A program made the translations under genes and the position numbers. Shown piece by piece: positions 43,957 to 60,159 of a DNA stretch of 64,000 bases (position 1 is its first letter; the number at the start of each line of letters is the position of its first letter). The DNA comes from Perkinsus olseni (lineage: Eukaryota > Perkinsozoa > Perkinsida > Perkinsidae): assembly GCA_013115135.1 (NCBI GenBank), contig JABANP010000214.1, positions 1-64,000 on the forward strand. Direction: 5' to 3'. The notes beneath the pieces were generated by a model, which was given only the letters and a program-made list of their open reading frames with translations, was not told where the DNA came from and did no database searches.

Positions 43957-46583
43957 TTATTTGCCAGGGTTACGTCTATTCTTCTTCTTATGCTTCCCAT
44001 CACGACGCTTTCTCTTCCCTCGCATAACCTTCATAGCCGCTTCACACGCTGTTTTGGTACCAGGGCCTCTACCGAACACTATCGGAGTCGCCGGGCTTGG
44101 ATTCCTCTTCCTTTTTCTTCAACCTCGACTGGGAGCGGCTTCAACTCCTGAAAGGGTCGAACCCGTCCGCGACGCGTGACGCCGTCACGACCCTCTCAGC
44201 ACAAAGGCTTACCTCCCGTACGGCAGGAGCTATCCTGACCAGCATGAACGTGACATTGTCGGTGCCCTCACACTCACCGCTTGGTTCAGTAGGGACTAGC
44301 CTGAAATGCCCCGACCAAGGATCGAACCCGAAGTCTTCCGGATGCTAGGCGACAATCAGAACTCGCGGCACGCTTGATTGCCATAGCCAAGCCGACTCAC
44401 GAATCTCTGACGGAACTGCTGCACATCGCTGCTGTTATTTCATTCAGAGACTCCGTCACTTTGTCCTCTACGCTGCCGTCGATAGTGTGGACCTATCACC
44501 AGCTCATCACCAACCCGTGCTGGATGCTCACTTACAGTGTTGCTCTTAGGCTGCGGCACTTCTGAACCCGCCGAAGATCCTCTGACAAACGCACGTTAAA
44601 GGATATCCCACCGGATTCACCTATAGCTTCCCTTACTTCTCAAGGCGCTGCTCAAACTCAACCACCTTCTCTGCAGCTCCCGCGTTCGTGTGGACCTCCC
44701 ACACGCCATCACAGCCCAGTATGATATGAGTATCTTTACTCGTCAAGGCCCGCACTCTAAAGATTCCTCCCATAACTCGCCTGCAGTGGCCTCTGCCGTC
44801 ACCCACCTGATGTCCGGCATTCCAGATATAATTTGACACTCTGGATATAGCTTCTTGTCCTTCTTATACCGATGGTCTCCGAGAGAGCGGGAGAGGTTGA
44901 GGTCGCCTGTTCAAGAATAGGGCCGCTGTCGGCAACACTCCAGAGGGCCCTCCTGAGCGCACCCAGTCACCTTGGACTCGATCGCCTCCTTCGCACTGTT
45001 CGATGACTCCACCCGCCTGCGTTATGCGCTCCCTTTCGACGGGCTAAAACATCAACTGCAAAGGAAGGGACTCTGACACTCGGCTGGTACCTGGGAGGGC
45101 TTGTGGTCCTCCGAGAGATCATACGCTTTGCCGTCGCGAACAACCATGCACCTGATGGAGAGCATAACAGACGAGAAGGTGAGTCCCCTTGAAGACCACC
45201 TCGAGTCGCCAGCATTTGCACAGATCAACCTTGGATACTCCTCGTCATCACCGAGAGCAACCAGACATACGACAGCAGTGCATCCCTGAGAGGAAACGGT
45301 CACTCCCCCAGCCATGTGACAGCGAGTCCCACCTGCCCCTCGGGAGTGGAGTCCCGGCCAATAATGTCGTTCAAGGTCGATTGGCGCAGCTCCAGGAAGC
45401 CATCGTCGGTGCACGTCACACGCGACTCTGCAGACAGCAGCAGAACTCCATTGCAAAAATCAACGACAAGCCCAACCCGACCGCAGGGCCTTACTGATAT
45501 CCTTGGGCAAGTTCGGTATGAGGAATTGAAGTAGAAAGAGCAAACCGTCGATTGCAACCTGAAGGTGCGGGACTCGACACTGCAGTGATGAAGTGTGGTG
45601 GTATCACCTGCTTCTTGTCCTTCTTACGCCCTTGCTCTGAGAAGGACACTTCCCACTCCCATCAGCTACCTCATATCCATGCTTACTTTTTGACGCTGCG
45701 ATCCTAGTACTTCGCCGACACTCCGCTAGCCCGGCACTCGGTGGCTCTACGTCCTTCATATCGCCATCACCCGCCTCCTCAACCTCGCCCTCCTGAGAAT
45801 GACCGAGCAGTGCTGGAGTAGTGCCTTGATGGCGAGGACCGTACACTGTCATCATCCGAGTCGTCCGAGTCTTCCATGTCTTCATCGCTGGAATCTTCAC
45901 CAATCAAAGCGAGCAAGTCCCTTTTAACCTGCACTTCCGTTATCTCATTTCCCCCTTCCAGTCGGCCTACCGTGTTCACAGGCAACCGAAGGATAGGGTC
46001 TGGACATGCTCCCTGTGCCTCCTTATCGAGCATAGCAACCTGATGATATAAACATGCTACAATCACTACCACAACCCCGCCGGTAATGATAACCTCCTTC
46101 TTTCCTTTCTCTGTGATCATGAGCCTGTCAAGCTCCATGAAGGTCTCATGCAGGGCTCTCTCGTACTTCCCTTGACGGTACCTACCCAACCCCAGGAGTG
46201 AACCAACATGGACCCCATCCTGTGGCCTACGCTTCCCGATCAGTCAATATGGGAACAAGGTGCTTGGCGACATACAACGCTACTGCCTGCCCACCATGAC
46301 CATCGAAGACTCCAAAGATACCAATCCTGACAACGACACGACCTCGACCGCCAATTGCAGGCTTCGACCTTGGATATACTTCTTTTTTGCATCCCAGTGA
46401 GCTACATGTGCGTCCTCCATTGATCGACGCCAGCCTTGGACGCTCGAGACCGAAACAGCCAGCGGTCCCTGTACGAACAAGTCCCTCGCCGACGAGTCAC
46501 CGAGTCAATACTACTACCCAATCAGCGCATTCAGTGTCCACATCTCGGACGGCTTCCTCCACACAAGAAAGGGAGGCTCCCAT
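43957..46583 (-). CDS. PP2C-family protein phosphatase, PPM1G (PP2C-gamma)-like
   Basis: The ATG at 46583 gives MGASLS, spliced to VSSVQGWRRSMEDAHVAHWD, the PP2C start. Next come FGVFDGHGGQAVALYVAKHL (metal-binding DGHGG), a helix YERALHETFMELDRLM, then a long insert with EDSSDEDMEDSDDSDDD. The fold resumes with GCTAVVCLVALGD, ICANAGDSR, YDLSEDHKP, HIILGCDGVWEV and GTDNVTFMLVRI. The C-terminus is a strongly basic tail, GKRKRRDGKHKKKNRR, ending at 43957. An acidic insertion inside the catalytic domain plus a basic tail is the signature of PPM1G, a nuclear phosphatase acting on splicing factors and histones. Mn/Mg-dependent Ser/Thr phosphatase activity is expected. Introns are short; one (44301-44400) contains a tRNA B-box-like sequence. 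Confidence 0.82.
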
Positions 46584-46683
46584 CCAAGCGAAGTGATAGA
46601 AAAACCGTAAAAGAAGACAGCCTGCTCAACATCATCAAACACCACCCCTCAAATTCAACATCTTCGAAGTGCTTAGAAAATTT

Positions 46684-48733
46684 TCACACCCCGGGCGATT
46701 GGAGGCCAGTGGACATGGATCGTGACCTCACAGCCGGAGAGGGCTTAGGCTGAGTTGACTTAGACATAGACACGATCCCTTGCAGGATAACCTGAGGCAG
46801 GCGGACGGCTTCAACCGCCCTAGCCAATCCTGCGCGGGTTCAACCCCAGGCAGGTGCATCTTCTACTTGCACGAACCGATTCCACTCCAGTGGTCGCGTC
46901 CTCTGCATCAGAAGACCAAGCTCGGCCATGTTGTGGATCAGCATCTTGCAGTTCGACCCCGCCGGGGTGTCTCCACTGGCATGGGGCACCGCAGTGAGCT
47001 CTCGTACCGCTGAGAGCCGATATCGAACCTACTGGCGCCAGTCCCACGAACGTTCCCACGTGAGCCGCCCCCGAGCTACCTTCTCAGAAAACTCCTCAGT
47101 ATCGCCATCTTCTCCAACAGGGGCATCATCCCACTTCCCAGGTGACTCCATCGCTACCACACTTGGAGGCGCCTCCACGCAGGGGCCCGGCAACCCCTCG
47201 CTAGGGGCCTCTACGATACCCGAGCAGCCCGTAGTTCGGCCCTCTGACGGCAGTACAAGACGCTCATAGACGACATGCAGCTCCGCTGAGCTAGCCGAGG
47301 TAAAAGCTAGAGCTGTCGTGTTGAATAGATCAGCTGCAGATTCCTCCAAAAATAGCCGGCAAATCTTACTCCGCTGCCACGGAGTTTGACTACTACCCTC
47401 ACTTTGCCTCATCGGCTGATCGCTCAGCATCCGAGGCAAGCCTGTGGACGCAGCTGGCATACCGCCCTTGCCACGCTTCAGGGGAGAAGCACTCCTCGAG
47501 CGCGCTGTTGCCCCCATCTCTCTGTACAACAGTAAGTGCGGTAACCTCATGAGAAAATCAGGGTCCAAGGTCAACATCGCCTCCACAGGGATATCATCTT
47601 GGGCAGCCTGTACTATACCATAGGCCTCGACCAGAGCCTTCCTGTGAGACTGAACCGACAGGTATTTTGCAGCGACGACCCATGCCTCGTGGAACCTTCG
47701 TAAAGTCACTACCAGGCCACGGTTGTTGGCCAGGTGAGAGTTCAGCTGATACATGTGTTGCCCGTAACGCCTCAACAGCCTTCGGACACCGGTGAAGGTC
47801 GACACTAGATTTTTCGATAATTTCATCAGAATCGGGCATAACTGTTTCTCGGCACCTCCTGGCTTCTTCCCTAGAATCCTCTCAGCCTCCAACAAGCACT
47901 CTGGCGTGAAGATCGTTCTGGATTCCTCAGAGTCTGCTGGAGACACCAAGTCGTCTAGCTCACTTAACCGATCCATCACACGACCGAGGACAAGACGGTG
48001 GTAGGAGCTGCCTCGTCGAACGGCAGCATCATCCTGAAAGGCGGCCAAGCTCACGTCACTGCTGCCCACGCCTGGTCATAGACCGTACTACCTCAGCATC
48101 CGAGAGATCTATCTCTGCTTCTATGGCCTCCCTCAGGGGACCGCATGCCTGCTTATGTATTACCTCAATCTCCTCTAAGGCATGAACTTCGAAGCGACAC
48201 CAAACAGAATCGAAGTAGGTCAATGAATTGGCTAGATCGCTCCGCACCATCGGGATGGTATTCGCCCGTAGGTTACCATAGGCCGCCACAATATCCTCAC
48301 AGGTGCTGCGGAAGACGGTCCGGATGTTGCTGCATTCCGACAAGACCGTTTGAGAGACATCATACTGGACTCCGTTAAGGAGGTAGGAAGGCAGGAGCGT
48401 GTAGGCGGTGACTAGAGTGTTGTAGAGATACCCAGCCACAGTGACCTCGGGGTTGTAGGCCCTTCGATAGCTCTTGTCCACTCGCTTTAACATCATCACA
48501 TCACTAAGCCGATCGATGCTGTTAAGTACGATTATGAATGCATTTTTATCATCGGTACCTAGTACCTCGGTCCAGGAGGGTATGCTCTGTATAGCCTGCA
48601 CGCATGCACATAAGGTAAGATACTCCTCAGTGTTGCGATACAACGAGTAGTCAATATTCAGTTGGTCTAGCCAAAGATCTCCAGAGCCTCTTCGAGATGA
48701 GGAGCTCCTCCGACCAGAGCTACCCCTTGACAT
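46684..48733 (-). CDS. Hypothetical helical protein with Ser-rich ends
   Basis: The first ATG in frame is at 48733 (MSRGSSGRRSSSSRRGSG). The frame is open a little further up but without an ATG. The first exon is helical throughout (NIDYSLYRNTEEYLTLCACV, SIDRLSDVMMLKRVDK, NTLVTAYTLLPSYLLNG) up to LSDAE. A 62-nt intron then joins DDAAVRRGSSYHRLVLGRVM in phase. The second exon has FTGVRRLLRRYGQHMYQLNS and a disordered Ser/Pro part. Later exons (about 47000-46690) add KMLIHNMAELGLLMQRTRP and a basic-Ser tail ending LQSPGV. There is no membrane segment or catalytic motif. The helical rods might mediate membrane or cytoskeleton contacts, but no family was recognised. Confidence 0.6.
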
Positions 48734-48900
48734 GAGAAGTGACGTGCCATCACATGCGCTGACGATGAAGCCATCGCGCTCGCCATTCTGATCGATCTCT
48801 CTCCTCGGAGTCAGCACATGACTTTACTTTGACGAGCTGGGAACCATAACCTGTTCTATATCTTTGGAGGGTTGTGAGACGGCTGTGTAGGTGCTGATGA

Positions 48901-53184
<4,284 letters not shown>

Positions 53185-53540
53185 AGTCTTTCTACCTGCA
53201 CGTTCACCCGTATGCCGTCATCGCTGCAACTCAGTGCGGTATCCTTCTTCCGCCGTTCATTTGAGCCTTCCCGATGGCTGTTTATTTGATGCTGCTACTC
53301 TCAATACTCCGCTGCCGCTTGGCTGTATTCCTTCATTGTCACTATAGAACCAGCGGTGGTGTTCCTAACAAGTTCTGTAACGTTAATGTACTCACTAGAG
53401 ATACTACTGAGACGTTTCAAGTTCATTCGAGGATTGAGTTGAGTGAAGGTTCAGCCTTGCTGGGAGGGAGCCTAGTCGATATGGGCGCATTGTGAGGGAC
53501 GATCGATTGGAGTTTTTTCTCTTGGGTGAGTATCAGTGTT

Positions 53541-55744
53541 ATGTCGAGCGAATCACCGGAGCCGATGGACTTGGACTCGCAGGAGCCTGAGAAGAGTGCT
53601 TTGCAGCTTGCATACGAGGAAGCGAAGGAAGTGTCAGCAAAGGGAGACAAGGATAAGGCTATCACCATGTAGTATGGGGCCTGGTGGGGATGTGATTCGA
53701 GAGTGACCAGAAGGGGACGAACGAGGCGAAGGGGATCGATCGGGCCATCAGGTTCGAGAAGATCATAGCCAATCTTGAGACCGACCCGAGTGCTGATGCT
53801 GTGAAGTGGGCCGAGAACTCTATCTATGGAATGGCCGACTGTCTCGTAGCCAAGAAGGACTCTCAGAGACTTTGTACGTGATTGATCGGCTGACTGTACT
53901 GTTCGGTATGCCATTGATGCTCAGTCGGGCTGCAGAAGGAGTTGCGTCCGGTCCTGACCCTGATGGCTAAGGCAAAGACGGCTAAGATAGTCAGGACCCT
54001 TATAGACAAACTAGCCGAGATTGATGGTAATATCATGGTCGCTCAATAGTCCCTCGATACCTGATCACTACTGTCGTGATCGCTCAGGCGCGACCGACCT
54101 CCAAATAAAAGCCTGTGAGGAGTGCATCGAGTGGTGTCGAGAAGGGAAGCGTAGTTTTCTAAGACACCGGGTGGAGACACGACTGGCGGATTTGGAGCTG
54201 CAGATTCACCAGTAATAGCCAGTTGTGGCTTCCATGCCGGTTAGAGCTCACTTCCCAAGGTATAACAAAGCGCTGGAGATTCTCACGGGGTTGGTGAAGG
54301 AAGTTAAGAAGATTGACGATAAACTGCTTCTGGTGGAGATCCACGTCATCGAGACTAAGGTGGAGATTCGCGTTGTTTCGAGCCGGCATGCGATGACACC
54401 CTCCCGAGTAGGTCCACTTTGCCCTTCAAAATATACCAAGAGCCAAGGCCTCCCTTACCGCTGCCAAGACCAATGCCAATGCCATCCACTGTCCTCCTCT
54501 GATGCAGGCTGAAATGGACCTGCTCAGTGGCGTTATAAGCTGCCGAGAGAATGTAGTCTCTGTTAGCCTCTTTACAACGTCTATCCTTTATACCCTTCAG
54601 GATTATCGTACAGCATACTCGTACTTCTATGAGGCCTTCGAAGCCTTCAATCTCCAGCATGATCGGAGGAGAGCCGAGCAGTCTTTGAAGTAGTACATGG
54701 AGGACAACTCTCGCGCGTTGCAACTCTACACAGGTATATGGTACTTTCGCGGATAATGGGGGACCAGCCGGGAGAGGTGTTCAATATTCTCAAGGGCAAG
54801 GCTGGCCTCAAGTAGTATTGGGTGTGGACATCGACTCGATGGTAATGCCATACGTTGCTCCTTGTAAGATACGGTGAAGGAAGATGCTTTGAGGGACTCG
54901 AGATGGTAGCTAAAGCACATGAGCAGAGGAGCTTACATGATTTCGAACATACTATGGAAGCGTAAGTGGGATGGATTATTAGAGGACTCAGCGAACCATG
55001 TTGCCGCCTGTACACTCGTCGCTGCTGTCTACACCTACTCATGCGCTGTAGATACAAAAGGAGCTGATGGATGATGATGCTGTCCTGAAGTACCACTTGA
55101 CGGAGCTTAACGAGAGCCTGTTGGAGCAAAACTTACTCAAAATAATAGGTAGCCTTCCCTCCGAGGAGCATTAGCTGGTCGATAGTCACATGCCATTTGC
55201 AGAACCCTTCGATCGCATTGAAATCCAGCACGTGGCCGAACTTATCGATCTGCCACTCGCCCGTGTGCAGAAGAAGTAGGCATTGCTTGGGAGTTGTCGC
55301 TCTGCCTGACCGCCTCGTCAGGTTGTCGGAGATGATCCTCGACGAGACCCTCTTGGGCACTCTGGATCAGGGAATCGGTGTATTGGTGGTTTACGATGAG
55401 TTAGAGGTAGCAGGCTGTCAGCAGCGGGCTGAGGTCAGGTTGGGGTCTTCAGGTTGAGAGAGTGCAGAAACGGAAGGCGGAGGAGAGTACTAGCATGTAT
55501 GATGACGCACTAGGTGATGGGGGTGGGATGGCTTCGTCGGGTGCTCGGCCAGCTACTCCTTAGCTGCTGTGTCGACAATCTGGATGGAAGTTGGGACGAG
55601 TCGATGATGATTCTGTTCATGTCAGCAACGATCGATGCTTGCTCCAACGTAGTGGACTCCCTGTACACCAAGACAACCACGATGCTCTTCGGCAATGGAG
55701 GCCCGAAGGCTAAGGAGAATGAGGGGAAGACTAAAGGAGCGTGA
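53541..55744 (+). CDS. RPN6: 26S proteasome non-ATPase subunit RPN6 (PSMD11)
   Basis: RPN6 is a lid subunit that clamps the regulatory particle to the 20S core. The ATG at 53541 starts MSSESPEPMDLDSQEPEKSA. TPR-like helices follow: AIRFEKIIANLETDPSADAV, LQKELRPVLTLMAKAKTAKI, RTLIDKLAEIDG, KALEILTGLVKEVKKIDDKL, MQAEMDLLSGVISCREN, TAYSYFYEAFEAFN. The C-terminal PCI winged helix reads IEPFDRIEIQHVAELIDLPL, LSEMILDETLLGTLDQGIGV and then VVDSLYTKTTTMLFG, ending in a charged tail. All are close to the family pattern. Introns are short and frequent. The gene starts about 360 bp after the alanyl-tRNA synthetase stop on the same strand. Confidence 0.92.
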
Positions 55745-55896
55745 ATCGTGTGGTTCACAAAACACCGCGCTGTCTCTGTGAGTATTTAAGCTTCCTCAGC
55801 TCGTAGTGTTGTGTTGGTAACTATACCGAGGGGAGTGCATTGCGTGGTAGCTTTGGGCCGCGTTCGGCTAGGTAAACCGGCGTTTGATTTTTGAAG

Positions 55897-56488
55897 ATGG
55901 CTTCGACCGCGGCGATTACTGTGAACAGCGGAGGCCATTACGGAGAGATAGTTCTACCTGGACAGAAGAGGTAGTCGTCGTGCCGGGAACTGATGCTAAC
56001 ATCATCCGAATTACGCTACACCCCCTCGGTGTGGCCTACGGTCCTTCCTTAGGCATCTATACTAAAGATTCGCGTCCACTGGCGCCCTATAGATTCTATA
56101 GGGTGATAGTGGGAGCGCACTCTTTCATGTACGGCTAGCGTCTTGGACTCGACAGGTCTGTGGGTTCAGGTGCGACTTTCTTCACGGAGGAGAGCCGGAC
56201 TTGGTTCTGACGGACGAGCGGCCGCTGGCCGTAGGAGAGTACTTGAAAGGACGAATACGGGCCTTCCGTAGTATGGGGCCGCTGGTCACTCATATCCGAC
56301 TGGATCTCGGCTGGGCATGTGGAATTGCAGAACTTGTTGTCAGTTCGCGACCCGACTTTGCCAGCGCTCATCGAACTGTGTCGCGTACCTTCCGGAGTCA
56401 GCCCATCCCTCTGGTGTGTCGAGAACATAAGGTGAGGTATCAGCGCCGCAAGTTCGGGTCTGAGATAGCGCGACCCTTCCCGTTGTGA
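55897..56488 (+). CDS. Hypothetical protein with beta-rich sequence
   Basis: The ATG at 55897 starts MASTAAITVNSGGHYGEIVL, ending at a GT donor near 55970. A second block reads DANIIRITLHPLGVAYGPSL and PLAPYRFYRVIVGAHS. A third reads LVLTDERPLAVGEYLKGRIR, LVTHIRLDLGWACGIAELVV and ends near 56488. Alternating hydrophobic residues suggest beta strands. The frames of the blocks differ, so at least two short introns are needed. No known family was recognised, and the gene could be shorter than drawn. Confidence 0.4.
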
Positions 56489-56627
56489 TAGTCGCATGCG
56501 GAGCAATACACGTAAATGGCGTTTATAGGGCGGGGGATGGCGTGGAACGCCCTCCGAGGGAACCAACGTACGCGACCACTTGTGTTCGCTTTAACGAGTA
56601 CAGTTTCGGGCTTGACAGCGCTATATC

Positions 56628-57660
56628 ATGTCTGACAAACCGGGTGCTTCTGAAGCGATCGTGCTTGATCGGCTCCTCGGTGGCTTTTGGTGGATCCACC
56701 GAGCTTTCACAGTCCGCTGGGATGCCGGCTAACTGACTGACCTCCTGTGTTAGGGAGTTCATGGTCGAGTTCAACAGGGTCATCGCGGAGGTCCAGCATG
56801 AATGCAATGAGGAGACCTGCCCGAGGATGAGCGCCACTGACGAGTGGCATTTCCTTTGCGCTGCCCACAGGAAGCCGATGGATGTAGTACTCTTCTAGCG
56901 ACTGTTATCTCAACCGTTCTGTCGTCTTTTCTCTTGCCATAACGAGCGGTGCCATAACGGGCCCAGGGTCATTCACCCGGTCCTCCTCGTTCAGTGCTGT
57001 GCTATCGACTACATGGTACATACAGTGGACGGCTCTACTAACCTCATTCTGAGCTCCAAGAACTTCCCTGAGAGAACCAAGGTCCCACAAGCCAGCCTGA
57101 AGGTAATGAGTTCCGACCGGCAGTTGGCCTTAGGCGGGCTCCAACGAGTGGTGTTCCACCGGAAGCCTTCAGTTTATCCCGACGCTCTATCGTCGCCTTT
57201 ATCGTATCTTCGGGCATCTCTTCCATCACCATCGAGCAGTGTTCTTCAAGGTTGAGGGCCAAAGCAGGATGTGCGCACGCTTCACCCAATTCGTACGTAT
57301 GCTAGTCAGTGAGGGCTGTTACATAATCAGCGTCAGGTGAGGATGCACGGTCTTCTCGGGCCTTCGAGTTCTGGCGCCGAGTCGTCTCGGAGTGGGTCGC
57401 CTGTGGAGTCCAACCTCTACTTGGTTCCTGACGCGGCCATCGGGCTGGCTCCTCCCATTCCCCCAGTAGCTACCTCACCATCGTCGAACACTTCGCCTGA
57501 GGTAAGTACTCGATTTCTCGCCTTCTCGGGGTTCAACATTCGATAGGTTGAACCGGAAACTCAGCCAGCTGGGGTATCGCCAACAAGGGAGGAGGAGGCA
57601 TCTGGAGGCGTAGAAGAAGAGGAGGCTTCTGACACGGAGACGGTTGTGCGGGATGGATGA
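56628..57660 (+). CDS. MOB family kinase activator-like protein
   Basis: MOB proteins bind and activate NDR/LATS-type kinases in mitotic exit and morphogenesis. The ATG at 56628 (MSDKPGASEAIVLDRLLGGF) joins, through a phase-2 intron, to EFMVEFNRVIAEVQHECNEE, then TCPRMSATDEWHFLCAA: the C-x4-C zinc pair and the MSA motif of MOB. Downstream come IDYMVHTVDGSTN, KNFPERTKVP, YRIFGHLFHHHRAVFFK (the matching His pair) and RFTQFVRMLVSEG. A Ser/Pro-rich tail (GLAPPIPPVATSPSSN) and an acidic end (EEEEASDTETVVRDG) extend beyond the usual MOB length of about 210-220 residues. All four zinc ligands appear present. Confidence 0.75.
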
Positions 57661-57791
57661 CCTGCCCAGCGGTTGACTGCATAGAGTGCCCTTTGTTCAT
57701 TCGCTAGCATGCCTTGTGTTCGACTATTCGGGCATTCCCTCCCCGGAGTGACTAGTGAGTTCTATGCAGTTTCTAGGGCGTTGCAGGAGAC

Positions 57792-60009
57792 ATGTCTCCA
57801 GCAGCAGCAGAAGGAGGGTTCGCGAGTCTCGGCTTGTCGTCGACCACTCTGCGGTCACTCGCTCGAATGGGGTACGAGGAGGCTGCGCCCGTCCAGAGGC
57901 AGGCCATCCCTTTGGGTGAGCTTCCCAGGGAGACCTGGTGGCAGTTCCGGCGACCACGCATCTCCTGTTGTCAGGTCTCATCTTGGACCGATTTGATTAT
58001 CCAGTCTAAATCGGGGAGCGGCAAGACGTGTGCCTTCGGTGTTATCATCTGCGAGCTGACCACACCGGAGATGGGGCAGGTCCAAAGCATTGTCATCGCT
58101 CCGAGTAGGGAGATAGTTAATCAAGTAAGTCCATCGCCGCCTGTCATGCTCCGCTAGCCCCAGTTGTTCTTCGCGGTGCTCTTCTCCCTTGCCCTATCGA
58201 TTGCCTATAGTGAGTGGTATTGGTGCGCGATCAGATACGGGACGAGATGCTGCAGATCTGTCACTATTCCCATCAAGTTGTATCTACTGTAGGAGAGCTA
58301 ACATCGAAGCAGGAAGAACAGCAGCCGGTGAGGATGCCGGATATTCTTATTGGCACCAGCAAGCAGGTGTACCTCCTATTTCGACGAACGACGTGAGCAT
58401 GGCTTCGGAGTCTACCGACTCACAGTACGCATTCTGTCTCAGGTGTGCCGGTGTGCCCTGATGCTGCCCTGCTCGTCTTTGATGAGGCTGACATTATGCT
58501 AGACAACCCGAGGGACCGGAAGGTACTGCCGCCGCTCGAGCAGGCTTCCCGAGCTGCCTCGGTTCTACTCAGTGGTTGACTTACATCAGCCGTGGTCTCC
58601 ACTATCTTTGTGCGGATGTTAAATTAGTGCTTTCCTCGGCCACAATGCCTCCCCACGTAAGCAATGGTGATCTATAGGGTATCCGAGCTCCATGCTAGGA
58701 CCACAGGTATTGCCGTACGCAGAAGACCTCCTGGAGTATTTGGAGCCAAAGAGCGGCCGGGAGTTCTCCAGGGCCACTCTGTGCAGGAGCGACACCACCA
58801 ATCCAGCGTAAGGTCCTTTAAGAAATACCAGAAGGGGATTGTTTGGCGTGTGCAGAGAGAACGCGTTGTTGACCCACATCACCCACGCAGTCTGTGTTTT
58901 GCCCCGAGCAGCCAACGGCGATATACCATGGGGATTAGAGATGCTTCTGGGGATGCAGCGGTGAGTAGTATTGGGTCACTCACGGCTCTCAGCGATAATC
59001 ACCGAGGACACCAGCGGGTGCGAGTCTAGGGCGAAATGGCATACCCCAGCATCGTATAGAGAGCACCGAAGGGAATCACAAAAAAGTGCGGGGGAGAAGA
59101 GCTCTCTAGAATCTCTCCCGAGGAAGGGTGCGACACTTTCAATACCAGAATTGACAGCACTTGATATTGCTGAAATTGATTCTGCATAACTGCTCCCGTG
59201 TCTCACTGAGGAGCGAAAATCTACAGCAGCAATTTTCAATGCACCCTATCCTCAGGTATCACCAGTGCATTGTTTTCTGTACGTCTGTTGTGCTGGTTAA
59301 AGACGGTTGCTTCCTACCTGCGTGAGAACGCACCATCGTCATGCAAGGTCATGGAGTCCTCTGAAGACCACAGTGAGCCCAGGGTTTCGCTCGACACTTG
59401 GCAACGACGGTCGAGTCATCCAGTATGCTGTGCTTGCAGCGGGCCGTTCCGGTCAGGTCTTGCAGACCGTTCGGCGGCGATGAAGTTCCTCAACTCGCGA
59501 GAGCATGGCATAGTAGTTGCCACCGATGAAGTCTTCGCTCGAGGGGTCGACGGCCAACTTGTGGATCTGGTCATCAACATTGGCCTCCCGGAGGCCAAAG
59601 AAACGTATTCTTAGGCTGCTTGTCATTGGCACGTCATTTCCTGAACAATCAGGTATTCTGCACAGATCTGGTCGCTGTGGGCGTTTTGGTCGTCCCGGCA
59701 CCTGCATCACCCTTCTAGAAGACGCAGGCGAGTTGGACGAAATACGGTATGATAGCCGGGGACCCGTCGGTGAGAGGTGTGACCTTTCGGCTCAGGTTCC
59801 TTTACGTTCAACTCGGTGTTCCTTTCGAGACTGTAGAATTGGAGCCGCCAGCTCCCGCTGCGGCTGCCTTGCCACCAGAAAACTGTTACTACTTTATGAG
59901 CAATCATCCCTTCACAGTTCACACTGATGTAGAGGCCAGGAAGCGTGACCTGTGGCAATTGCACGCCTCGGTATGGGGACTAACCACCTCTGAGGAAGGT
60001 CGGCAGTGA
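57792..60009 (+). CDS. DEAD-box RNA helicase, DDX20 (Gemin3)-like
   Basis: The ATG at 57792 gives MSPAAAEGGFASLGLSSTTL, the Q motif, followed by GYEEAAPVQRQAIPL. Further motifs: DLIIQSKSGSGKTCAFG (motif I), IVIAPSREIVNQ (Ia), LVFDEADIML (II, DEAD), VLSSATMPP (III), MKFLNSREHGIVVATDEVFA and RGVDGQLVDLVINIGLPEAK (V), HRSGRCGRFGRPGTCITLL (VI). The K-S-G-[ST]-G-K-T form of motif I preceded by an II.QSK run resembles DDX20, which in animals acts with the SMN complex in snRNP assembly. That sub-family call is moderate. The C-terminus after 59760 has a Pro/Ala stretch and ends at a TGA at 60007-60009. Introns are numerous, and several middle exons were located only by motif. Confidence 0.82.
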
Positions 60010-60159
60010 CGGCAAGATGCTCATGTTGCGTTCCAGACTATCGTGCAGTCAAGTACGACAGCTTGATACCACGCCTTAAACCTCTCGACACGATAAAAGC
60101 TGTATCACGTTTCTTTTTGATGATACAACTAAAATAACCGATTTTTGTTTACCCTCTTC

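Noticed and set aside
44301..44400. Possible minus-strand tRNA (GGTTCGATCC with an apparent acceptor end GGGGC)
   Set aside because: No consistent anticodon stem or A box could be folded. The segment is explained as an intron of the phosphatase gene.
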